NCBI RefSeq assembly: GCF_024713945.1
Contig: NW_027461514.1
Location: 310,001 to 374,000 of the forward strand
From: Dermatophagoides farinae
Lineage: Eukaryota; Arthropoda; Arachnida; Sarcoptiformes; Pyroglyphidae
DNA: 64,000 nucleotides
Direction: 5' to 3'
Below, piece by piece: positions 29,500-37,921 of the stretch. Each line of letters starts with the position of its first letter. Position 1 is the stretch's first letter. The position numbers were made by a program, and so were the translations under genes. The notes beneath the pieces were generated by a model. That model was not told the DNA's origin and did not search any database. It saw only the letters and a list, made by a program, of their open reading frames with translations.

Positions 29500-32487
29500 A
29501 TGAGAATAAAACAACAATGCAAGGGTAAATTTATCGAAGAAAATGAGTTTAAACTTGAGAAATACATAGCTCTATCCTTTGTTAATCAGTATTCCCATTC
29601 GGAAGAATCTGATAATAACGAGCAAAACAATGCAACGCAAAATTCTCAAATAAAAGATTATTTTTTCAATGTTTTGCCGTCAAAAAATACAAGTAATGTG
29701 AACGAAGAATTAAGCGAAACTGATCCTTCTTCTGTTTGTTCCAACGTCAGTTTCAACAACAACTGTTTGCACAAGTGGAATAGTTTGATAGAATGCATAA
29801 ACTACAATGAAGACCAAGAACGTCTTTACTTGAGCGACAACTATTTGCTACCTTCTTTTTTTTTCAGTTTCAACAAAAATGACTTTGTTGAATCAGACTC
29901 TCAAGACTTTTCTTTTAACGAAGACCGAAAAGGGTTAATAGTCAATTTAGATGAAGAAGACGAACAGTTTTTTTCAGTAAATGAAAAAGTGTCTGATAAT
30001 CCGCAAATAGATAAAGTTCGACAAATGATTATGCCGGCTAGTTTGGTAACCAAAGCGAAAAAGTTTGGAAAAGACTTAAACTCCATGCTTTGGAAGGACA
30101 GCCAAAAAAAAAAATCTAAGTTCTCTGAAAGTGAACTGAGAGTGGGTAGTTTTATTAGTAAAAACAATTTCATAATTCAAAAACTTGGTAGCGTGCTGGA
30201 CAATACGAAGGTAAATGAAGATTCAGACATTCAGTTTTACTCGGGGGATGAATCAGGAGACTGTAATGATCCTCGTTTGATCGTTGCCACGGATGCCAAA
30301 AAAAGTTTGCAGCCCATGTGCGCGCCTTATATAAACTGTAGCAACATATTATCCCGCCAGTTATTGGACGGTCTAGTTCATACAGTTAAAAATACTAAAA
30401 ATATAATTTTGAGAAACATGGCTGCCGTCATTTTAGACAACTACTTAAAGCACCAACTCTTGTTCAACTCGTTTATTTGGCACGATTACTTCGAGTTTAT
30501 GTGCAATCTCTTTCTACGTAATTACAAACCTGACAGAAAAAGAAACGGGAAATTCAGTGTTGAGTCTTTCACCCTTTGCGATTCAAAAGGGCTGAAATTC
30601 GAAGACTTTTCAGTCAACAAAATCTACGTTAGTTCACGTGGGTTTTATCAAGACACCTTTTTGAATCGTTGCAGAGTGATGTCATTTGGCAACTTATACA
30701 ATCAGGTGACCCACTACTTTCCGCTCATTGTTCGTCTTGGTTCTCAAAAAGTGCTATATTTGAAAGTTATCTTTGTGAATTATTATAGTAATACTTTTAC
30801 AAAGGATGGAGCAAACGCGTTACTAATGTTGCAGCGTTCAATGAAGAACGATACAGACGAACAGGAAAAAGCGATCGAATTGCACGAAGTCGTCAAGAAT
30901 TGGTTGGCAAATCGAAACAAGTTTAACATTTTGGCGTTCAATGCAATGAACTGCAACTTATATTTGTCCATGGCGTCTCGAATGAATCACATAGTGGTGG
31001 AAACAAAGACTCTAGAAGAATTTGTCAATCTGAGCAAGTTTTTCAAAGCTTTGAGCACGGAAGACTTCTACCGCAACAGTGAGAAACAACGAATTGTTTG
31101 TGACTATGTTTCGCAAGAAACAAATAATTTAATTAATGTTTGTACAACAAACAATAATTTACCGAACATGCCTAAGTATAATACAGCTGAGATTGTCTAC
31201 GAGTGTAATAATTTTTTGAAAGAATTCAAACCACAATCTAAATATACCTGGCACGAAGATATACGACCAAATTCTAGTTCAGATGTTGTGCAGTCTAAGT
31301 TAACCTTAGCTGAAATATCCGTCGAAACCGAGCCTCACGTACTCAATCCAGAAGACCTTGGGACGGAAAAATCAACTATTGAGACTATCAATTACGTTAA
31401 CAGAACGGAAGAACTAGAATCTTGTACGCCAAAAAATACAGAGATCGTGGTACAAAAAACAGACCAAGCGTCATGCAAGCCCACGAAAATATTCATAGAA
31501 TCAAACGTTGCGAATCAGTTTACTTTGCGCTGGAAAATCAATGAGTTCCAGGCATTCCGTTTTGCGGCTTCGAAATCCAAGCTACCATTATTGAGCTCCT
31601 CTACGTTCGAAAACTCCGGCATTTTTTTAACTTTGAACCCGAGAGCGAAAAACAAGCATGTATACTGTTATATTAACATTCCTACGCGCCTAAACATGCG
31701 AAAAGCCAGCATTGTCTACGAATTCAACGTTTTAGGCAGAAAGCAAAGAATCATGTGCAGCTCCAAAAACGTGGTTTTAACTTCTGAGTCGAGAAACGAA
31801 AAAGTAATTGAACTCAAATTGTCGAGCCGGAATTGGTTTGGCAAGCGCCGCTACCTGCATCTTCTGCATAACAACGCGTTGGAGATTGAATTTAAGGTCA
31901 ATATTATCTATCACGACTCGTACGTTTTCACAGGGGTCAACACTACCAACGAACATAAACTGGAAGAAATTAACAAAACCATCTTGGACGAAATAAACAG
32001 TTATACGCTCGACAAAATAGACAACATCATAACGTTAAATTGCGAGGGCAAGCTTTTCAAGGTTAGCTCGCTGATCTTGCTCATCCGGAGCAAAAAGTTC
32101 AGAACACTGATAGAAGCCAACGCGCGAGAAATTCAAATTGACGACGTTGAGCTAAATATTTTTGAAGAGCTGCTTCAATTCATCACGTCCAACATGTGTA
32201 GCACATTGTGTGATAGCAACGCGCTTACCAACAAACAAGCTGAGCTGTTGATTGCGGCTTACAACTACAAAGTAGACTCGCTCTACGAACTATTACTTAA
32301 AAAAATTAAAAAAGAGTTAACAGTCGACAATGTATTTGAGTATAAGGAAGCAGCCAAAAAATGTAAATCAGATAAATTGCTGCTGCAGGCCTGTTATGAG
32401 TTTCTTGACACACTGACAGGCAGCGAAGTCGCCATGATGATCGAAAAAAGAAAGGATTCAAAAGGGAAAAAAGAGAACATAATTTAA
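29500..32487 (+). CDS. MATH-BTB protein (SPOP-like) with long N-terminal extension
   Basis: MATH-BTB proteins usually recruit substrates to cullin-3 ubiquitin ligases: MATH binds the substrate and BTB binds Cul3. In this 995-residue protein a MATH-like domain starts near residue 665 (FTLRWKINEFQAFRF...SGIFLTLNPRAK), followed by a BTB domain near 835-935 (ITLNCEGKLFKVSSLILLIRSKKFRTL) with a BACK-like tail (VFEYKEAAKKCKSDKLLLQACYEF). The first 660 residues are unassigned: an acidic Ser-rich start, then a structured stretch near 270-540 (HYFPLIVRLGSQKVLYLKV; VVETKTLEEFVNLSKFFKAL). Usual SPOP proteins are about 375 residues. It is intact, without an intron. Confidence 0.72.
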   Translation: MRIKQQCKGKFIEENEFKLEKYIALSFVNQYSHSEESDNNEQNNATQNSQIKDYFFNVLPSKNTSNVNEELSETDPSSVCSNVSFNNNCLHKWNSLIECINYNEDQERLYLSDNYLLPSFFFSFNKNDFVESDSQDFSFNEDRKGLIVNLDEEDEQFFSVNEKVSDNPQIDKVRQMIMPASLVTKAKKFGKDLNSMLWKDSQKKKSKFSESELRVGSFISKNNFIIQKLGSVLDNTKVNEDSDIQFYSGDESGDCNDPRLIVATDAKKSLQPMCAPYINCSNILSRQLLDGLVHTVKNTKNIILRNMAAVILDNYLKHQLLFNSFIWHDYFEFMCNLFLRNYKPDRKRNGKFSVESFTLCDSKGLKFEDFSVNKIYVSSRGFYQDTFLNRCRVMSFGNLYNQVTHYFPLIVRLGSQKVLYLKVIFVNYYSNTFTKDGANALLMLQRSMKNDTDEQEKAIELHEVVKNWLANRNKFNILAFNAMNCNLYLSMASRMNHIVVETKTLEEFVNLSKFFKALSTEDFYRNSEKQRIVCDYVSQETNNLINVCTTNNNLPNMPKYNTAEIVYECNNFLKEFKPQSKYTWHEDIRPNSSSDVVQSKLTLAEISVETEPHVLNPEDLGTEKSTIETINYVNRTEELESCTPKNTEIVVQKTDQASCKPTKIFIESNVANQFTLRWKINEFQAFRFAASKSKLPLLSSSTFENSGIFLTLNPRAKNKHVYCYINIPTRLNMRKASIVYEFNVLGRKQRIMCSSKNVVLTSESRNEKVIELKLSSRNWFGKRRYLHLLHNNALEIEFKVNIIYHDSYVFTGVNTTNEHKLEEINKTILDEINSYTLDKIDNIITLNCEGKLFKVSSLILLIRSKKFRTLIEANAREIQIDDVELNIFEELLQFITSNMCSTLCDSNALTNKQAELLIAAYNYKVDSLYELLLKKIKKELTVDNVFEYKEAAKKCKSDKLLLQACYEFLDTLTGSEVAMMIEKRKDSKGKKENII

Positions 32488-32621
32488 TCTCATGAAATTG
32501 CTGTATGCCAGTCGAGGTAAATAACAAAAAAAATTTTTTTTTTTTAATATAACTTGCATTTTCAAAACTTATCTTCAGTGCAGTAAAACCTTTTTGTGTG
32601 GAAATTGGTTTAAACATAAAA

Positions 32622-34268
32622 ATGTCAATTTCCAAAAGAAAGGAAAGATTACAGAATGTAGGCAGACGCAAAGATGAAAACGCGGTAAAAGTCCACCATG
32701 GATCGGAGAAAGCCAGTAATTTCGGCCGAACCAAGTCTGTCAGCAATATTGTCAAACTGTACAAAGACAAGGGTGTCTTGCGTACAAAGTTGCAACCGCA
32801 TGAAGCGCCAGTAGTGCGGATTGAACCAAGTAGAAAATGGTTTAACAACACTCGCGTAGTAAGCCAAGAAAAACTCGAAAAATACCGACAAACGCTAGAA
32901 AATCACAAAGACGACCCCATGAGTGTGATGGTGAAACGCACAAAACTCCCTGTTTCGCTGTTCGACCATTCAAACGAGAGCGACAACAAAAAAAGCAAAA
33001 ACCTGCTTGCTTTGCAGAGTTTTTCCTCTACGTTTTCTTCTAAAACACGGCAGAAACAGCCTTTGCTTGGTTTTTCGAGCTTGGCCGACTTGTCCAGTAA
33101 AGCAGAAGAAGAAAGTACTAAATATTTGGATAAATTAAGCAACCAGACCGAAGAAGATCTAGAAAAGAAAGACGGGCCCAAACCACAACCAGACGCGATA
33201 CTGTCTAAAGGTACTTCGAAGAATCTTTGGGGGGAGCTTTACAAAGTTGTAGACAGTTCTGACGTCGTGCTCGAAGTGTTAGACGCGCGCGACCCCATGG
33301 GAACTCGTTGTTATTATTTAGAACAACATATCAAGAAAGACAGACCGTTCAAACACATAGTGTTGGTTTTAAACAAATGTGACCTTGTGCCTGAATCTGT
33401 AACTCGAAAATGGGTCAAAATTCTTTCCAAAGAATTCCCCACGCTCGCTTTCAAAGCTTCCATAAAACATTCTTTTGGAAAATATTCGTTAATCGCGTTA
33501 CTTCGCCAATATGCTAAGATGCTTTCTAACCGAAAACATGTGTCTGTTGGATTGATCGGATTTCCTAACGTCGGTAAAAGCAGTCTAATTAATACCCTTA
33601 GATCAAAACAAGTTTGTAATGTTGCGCCGATTCCAGGAGAAACCAAAACATGGCAGTACATTGAACTCAGCAACCGCATTTATATAATTGATTGCCCAGG
33701 TATCGTTCATGGAATGGGCCAGTCTACCCTTACCGACAACCAAAAAGTAATTCGTGCAGTTGTGAGGGCGGAAAAATTACTTGAACCAGAACAATACATT
33801 CAAGATATAGTTGATCTTGTTGGCTATGAAAAGTTTGTTAAACACTACAACCTAGATGTGAAACTAGATGAACCGAATAAGTCTTCCGAAGAACTACTCA
33901 CACTCATGGCGATTAAACGAGGTAAACTTGGAAAAGGCCAAGTACCATTGATATCTCAAATGGCAGTAAAAGTAATTTATGATATACAAAGAGGGAAACT
34001 GCCCTACTTTGTTCCACCGCCAAGCCAGAAAGAAGAAACTAGTGATAAAAATATCGAGCATCTATCTGGAATAGACCTTTTATCCGATTGTGCAAACGTT
34101 GCAGTGGATACAAATATCGAAAATGGGCTTCAAGAAAATAAAATTGATGATGTTCCGCAGATTGAAACTTTTAAAAACGGCACTGATCAGCAAACTCTCA
34201 AAGAAACATCTAGTAATGAAACAGTAGATTTTAGTATAGATAGCGATACTATAGCAGCAACAAAATAA
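32622..34268 (+). CDS. NOG2: Nucleolar GTPase NOG2/GNL2
   Basis: Circularly permuted GTPase that acts in maturation and nuclear export of the 60S ribosomal subunit. Family blocks: VVRIEPSRKWFNNTRVV; KRTKLPVSLF; LWGELYKVVDSSDVVLEVLDARDPMGTR. The GTPase motifs come in permuted order: G4 (NKCDLVP), then G1 (GFPNVGKSS), G2/G3 (GETKTWQ, DCPG). RGKLPYFVPPP near the end is also typical. The ATG at 32622 gives 548 residues. A GTG upstream in frame (32598) is less likely. A poly-T tract lies in the leader. The C-terminal 90 residues are acidic, without known function. Confidence 0.95.
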   Translation: MSISKRKERLQNVGRRKDENAVKVHHGSEKASNFGRTKSVSNIVKLYKDKGVLRTKLQPHEAPVVRIEPSRKWFNNTRVVSQEKLEKYRQTLENHKDDPMSVMVKRTKLPVSLFDHSNESDNKKSKNLLALQSFSSTFSSKTRQKQPLLGFSSLADLSSKAEEESTKYLDKLSNQTEEDLEKKDGPKPQPDAILSKGTSKNLWGELYKVVDSSDVVLEVLDARDPMGTRCYYLEQHIKKDRPFKHIVLVLNKCDLVPESVTRKWVKILSKEFPTLAFKASIKHSFGKYSLIALLRQYAKMLSNRKHVSVGLIGFPNVGKSSLINTLRSKQVCNVAPIPGETKTWQYIELSNRIYIIDCPGIVHGMGQSTLTDNQKVIRAVVRAEKLLEPEQYIQDIVDLVGYEKFVKHYNLDVKLDEPNKSSEELLTLMAIKRGKLGKGQVPLISQMAVKVIYDIQRGKLPYFVPPPSQKEETSDKNIEHLSGIDLLSDCANVAVDTNIENGLQENKIDDVPQIETFKNGTDQQTLKETSSNETVDFSIDSDTIAATK

Positions 34269-34353
34269 ATTTTTGACACATCTTGATCTAAGTTATAATT
34301 AATCACTCTTTTAAAGCGTTTAAGATTTAGAGTAATGTTTAAAAGCACTAAAA

Positions 34354-35241
34354 CTATTCAAAGATTTGCTGGACATTTATAGATTTAATGGTTTCTCCAT
34401 TATTTGATGTCAAAATTTTAGTGTCATCAGCGTTCCAAACGATGTTGTGACCAGAAATTGCTTGATTCGGCAAGTTGGATTTCAAATCAAAGCTAGGGTT
34501 AGGGCCTATATCCCAAATTTTTATAGTTCCATCTATCTCCTGCGCCGCCAACTCATTGGTGTCATTGGAAACTGAAATTGAAAGGACAGGTCTGTCGCAA
34601 TCGAGCAACACACTGATTAGTTTGAATTCAAAGTCATTTGATATATCCCAGACCTTGATAGTAATGTCATCGCTGCAAGTAACGATAAAATAATAAAACA
34701 TTTCGTATGATGTATTGTAAAATTTTTTTAGCAAAGCAATTTCTTTTACAGCACTTTGATGTGCTATGGTTTTAGTCATTAGCCATTCATAATTTTTCAT
34801 TAACGAAAATAAGTATAGTGCACCGTCAGAACAACCTACTACGAGCGAAAGTCCTGTGTATTCAGTTGCATTTTCTTTTTCCATACCCTCATTGTTTGCG
34901 TTGGAAAACACGAAAGTGAGAGTAGACACAGCGCTTGACAATTTGTTGTTTGAGTAAACCTTGATCCAACTATTGTTTATCAGACTGAAAATATGCACAG
35001 TTTGATCAACGCCACCACTCGCTAAAACGTTTCCGAAATGATCGTCTGCAAAAGCTAATGAATTTACTATGCCTTGATGCGCGTTTAGCGGAGTAAATAC
35101 TAAGTCTGTTTTATCGTCAATAAACTTTATTAAGCCATCAGAAGTTCCAATTGCAAGGAATTTTGAAAACGGAGAACTTGCGACACAATTTACATCTTTA
35201 ACGTCTCCAATTACAAAGTCATTATATGTTTCATTTGTCAT
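34354..35241 (-). CDS. SEC13: Sec13 WD40 protein (COPII coat and nuclear pore)
   Basis: Six-bladed WD40 propeller shared by the COPII outer coat (with Sec31), the Y-complex of the nuclear pore and the SEA complex. The 295-residue length fits. Sec13-like features are HQGIVNSLAFADDHFGNVLASGGVDQTVHIF, where the family has EGPVW...GNILASCSYD, then LVVGCSDGALYLFSLM, VTCSDDITIKVWD and, at the end, HNIVWNADDTKILTSNNGE. The N-terminal blade is divergent. It runs convergently with NOG2, with 85 bases between the two stops. Confidence 0.88.
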   Translation of the reverse strand: MTNETYNDFVIGDVKDVNCVASSPFSKFLAIGTSDGLIKFIDDKTDLVFTPLNAHQGIVNSLAFADDHFGNVLASGGVDQTVHIFSLINNSWIKVYSNNKLSSAVSTLTFVFSNANNEGMEKENATEYTGLSLVVGCSDGALYLFSLMKNYEWLMTKTIAHQSAVKEIALLKKFYNTSYEMFYYFIVTCSDDITIKVWDISNDFEFKLISVLLDCDRPVLSISVSNDTNELAAQEIDGTIKIWDIGPNPSFDLKSNLPNQAISGHNIVWNADDTKILTSNNGETIKSINVQQIFE

Positions 35242-35327
35242 TTCGTCCTGTAATGAATTTTAAGATTTTATTTATAGTGTATTTTAGATATATTCAGCCT
35301 TTCCGTAAATAATCTTGATTTATTAAA

Positions 35328-35864
35328 TTAAAAATCTATAACAATATTTTCGTCTGTAGAAAACTTTTTTACTAGCGCTACTGACTTGTTAAAGCAGTTT
35401 TTGATAAGTGGCTTAATTAATTGCGTATCATGATCATATAAACACAGGGCAGAAACTAATTGAGTTTTTTTATGTTTTTTTTTACTTAGTCCATATGCAA
35501 GAAGTAGTGAACCTAATAACGCATAATCGGTTTTCCTAAATTCTTTTTCGTTAATTTTTTGTGAAATATGTGAAGACAACAGTCTTGAAACAGAATAAAA
35601 ACAACCTAATTGTGCTCCAGAGTGCATTCCGTAATGTAAATTATCGACAAACTGATTAACTTTAATTGTTGAAGTCAGTGTGTTTAAAGAATTAAGTTTG
35701 TAATTAACAGGTTGAAAAATTGCAAAGCAAGCCGTGTTAATTATAATAGAACGACCTACGTCGATGAAAAAAGGAATAGAAACTTTGGTATCTGTTTGTG
35801 GCACTGTGATTTTGTCGTCAAGAAAATTGACCGCTTTTTGCAACCAGGAAAGTGTGTTAAACAT
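35328..35864 (-). CDS. Hypothetical protein with hydrophobic segments
   Basis: 178 residues from ATG 35862-35864. It has several short hydrophobic, small-residue-rich segments (FFIDVGRSIIINTACFAIF; MHSGAQLGCFYSVSRLL; YALLGSLLLAYGL) separated by basic loops. This is loosely like the Tim17/Tim22/Tim23 or PMP24 fold, but no conserved family signature is present and the resemblance may be chance. It lies between Sec13 and a secreted protein on the same strand, 86 bases from Sec13. If it were a Tim17-type protein it would point to a mitochondrion-related organelle. Confidence 0.5.
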   Translation of the reverse strand: MFNTLSWLQKAVNFLDDKITVPQTDTKVSIPFFIDVGRSIIINTACFAIFQPVNYKLNSLNTLTSTIKVNQFVDNLHYGMHSGAQLGCFYSVSRLLSSHISQKINEKEFRKTDYALLGSLLLAYGLSKKKHKKTQLVSALCLYDHDTQLIKPLIKNCFNKSVALVKKFSTDENIVIDF

Positions 35865-36069
35865 ACTTTAAAAATAGACTGATTGAACTAGAAACCTATT
35901 AATTAATACTTTTTATTAGCTGAAGTAATTTACAGGTAAAATATAATAAAAGGGAAGTTATAACTTAATAAAAAGATTAAAAAGAATTATATCATATTAA
36001 GTTGGGATTTAGCAAGAAATCCACACTTAGTCTAGAAATATTAATTTCTGAGAGTTCTCTAAGTTTTAT

Positions 36070-37482
36070 TTAGTAAGACAATCCTGGATAGACAGCAGTA
36101 CCAGTTTTAACTGGTTGGTAAGAACCAGTGACAGCTGGACCTTCGTAGTTTGGTTGACTTTCTACTAGTTGTTGTTTCTTTTCATAGTGGTTAACTGTTG
36201 TTGGAGTGTTGATGTTGTATTTTTCATACGTGTTACCAACATCTTTCATTTCAGTCACTTTGACGTCGTAAACTAGGTTGTTAGTTTTGTTTGAGTATAC
36301 TTCACGAGGCGTGAGGTAGTTGTTGTTGCTTACAACGGTGTCTGGGTATCTAGTGTTTTTAAGGATGTCGACTCTTTCGCTTCGTACGATGTCGTCACGT
36401 GCGTCGTTGTATTGAGCAAGTCTGTAGTAGCCGGTTGTTGGGTATACAGAGTAAGCAGGAGTGTATACTACTGGGTAAGAGTAGGCTGGGTAAGCTCGGC
36501 TGTAGTAGTCGTAGACAGAAGCGTATCCGTTTACCATTCTGCTGGATCCGTCGATGTATGGTTTGTAGGACATTATTTCGTAAGGTCCGTAAACTTGGCT
36601 CTCAACGGTAGCAGCATCTTTAAGGACTACTTTGTAAGAGTCTTCAGCTCCTTTGGAAATTACATAGGTTTCTGGTTTTGAAAGTTTGGCGTAGGTGTCA
36701 ATGTATGAAGTTACGTCGGGAGTAAAGCGAGATCTCAGTTTGTTCAAGTAACCAGCGTCAACAACATTAACATTAGAAACGTCTTTTTCAGTGTATTTAA
36801 TTCCTCCAGTGTTTATTTGGGTGTTTGGGAATATTCCTCTGTCAGCAGCGCTCAAGATGGGGCCTCTTGTGTATACACCATAGTTATCGTAAGTTCTGGT
36901 GTTGACAATTTCGTCTCTGGGAAGAATGTTCTTGATGCCTTGGTTCAAGTCGACTCGGTCGGCGTGGTTGAAGTGTTCCACGTAAGTCTTGGGTAAAACA
37001 GTTGAGTCTACGTTTCCATCAGAAATAGTTTCACCGATCTTAGTTGTAACGTGCTGATTCCTAGCAACGTTGCGGATGTTGATTGGGTTGTTGATGTTGA
37101 TGATTTCGTTTACTTCTTCAAGAGGGGCTGAGTTGTAGCTAACGTACTTTTCGTTTCCGTACACGTTGCTGAAAGGTCCATAAGCTTCAGCTCTGTTTAA
37201 TCTTCGGTGTTCGTCGACGTATACTCTTGATGGGTAAACAGTTCGGGGTCTTTCAAGAACTGTGTATTTCTTGGTGCATTCGACTGGAGATAATCCATCA
37301 CAAGAATCAAATGTAGTAGTGCTCTTGGCGTAATTGGTTTGCTCAGCGTCCAAAATTGGGCTGACATTGATGTTTACAAAATCAATGTCCTTGGAGATTT
37401 TATCATTAACAATATCGTTGAATCTCAAGTTAGAAGCGCTAACAATAGTAAAAGCAAATAATGATTTATTTAGAAACCTCAT
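36070..37482 (-). CDS. Secreted Tyr/Val-rich structural protein
   Basis: 470 residues with a signal peptide (MRFLNKSLFAFTIVSASN). The mature part is rich in Tyr, Val, Asn and Pro, with recurring short motifs (YGPF/YGPY, TYV, SxPxxY) and a Tyr/Pro-dense stretch near residues 305-355 (YSRAYPAYSYPVVYTPAYSV). Only two Cys remain after the signal peptide. Codon use is less AT-biased than in neighbouring genes, with many C- or G-ending codons, as often seen in highly expressed genes. A TATA box lies 39 bases upstream of the ATG. Likely a cell-surface, wall or spore-coat protein, perhaps cross-linked through tyrosine; that is inference. No family is recognised. Confidence 0.7.
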   Translation of the reverse strand: MRFLNKSLFAFTIVSASNLRFNDIVNDKISKDIDFVNINVSPILDAEQTNYAKSTTTFDSCDGLSPVECTKKYTVLERPRTVYPSRVYVDEHRRLNRAEAYGPFSNVYGNEKYVSYNSAPLEEVNEIININNPINIRNVARNQHVTTKIGETISDGNVDSTVLPKTYVEHFNHADRVDLNQGIKNILPRDEIVNTRTYDNYGVYTRGPILSAADRGIFPNTQINTGGIKYTEKDVSNVNVVDAGYLNKLRSRFTPDVTSYIDTYAKLSKPETYVISKGAEDSYKVVLKDAATVESQVYGPYEIMSYKPYIDGSSRMVNGYASVYDYYSRAYPAYSYPVVYTPAYSVYPTTGYYRLAQYNDARDDIVRSERVDILKNTRYPDTVVSNNNYLTPREVYSNKTNNLVYDVKVTEMKDVGNTYEKYNINTPTTVNHYEKKQQLVESQPNYEGPAVTGSYQPVKTGTAVYPGLSY

Positions 37483-37520
37483 GATTGTCTAACTACTTTA
37501 AAAAAAATTATCATACGACA

Positions 37521-37526
37521 TTTATA
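37521..37526 (-). promoter_or_regulatory. TATA box of the Tyr-rich secreted protein gene
   Basis: TATAAA within AGAGTATAAATG on the minus strand, 39 bases before the start codon at 37482. It stands out because it is embedded in locally less AT-rich sequence. Confidence 0.55.
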
Positions 37527-37921
37527 CTCTTTCCCAAATGATAGAACTTGAAAAAATGACCCATAAAAAAAATTGGAAAACCCTAAACCGTGGAATCAAT
37601 TATTGTAATAATTAAACGTATAAATTAGCTTAAATCAAATTGTTTGGCACCGAAAACCGTATATCCTGTAAAAATGTAATCAGATCGGATTTTTTCTTTA
37701 TGATACTAATTGTCAAACTGATGAAGTTATACGTGAAGAAACGCTAACGGAAAAACTAATCTAAAACCCAGCCTTCTAAATATTAATCTTCATATCTCGT
37801 ATTACGCCACTGAGCTGTATAGGAAACTAAAATTTCTTATTTGACGCTTAATGCGAAATTATGAAAATCTTCAATTCAACAAATTTAACAGTATCTTTAA
37901 CTAAATATTTGGGTAATAAAA
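37527..37921. other. Intergenic spacer without a recognised gene
   Basis: About 395 bases between two minus-strand genes. Open frames are all short, and no RNA gene was recognised. It should hold the distal promoter of the Tyr-rich gene and the 3' end of the KNL1-like gene. Confidence 0.45.

Noticed and set aside
32490-32580. Upstream exon of NOG2 with a 60-nt intron ending CTTCAG
   Set aside because: Splicing runs into a stop at once, and the ATG at 32622 already gives a normal N-terminus.
35328-35864. Tim17/Tim22/Tim23 translocase
   Set aside because: Small-residue-rich helices are suggestive, but the family signature is missing, so no name was given.
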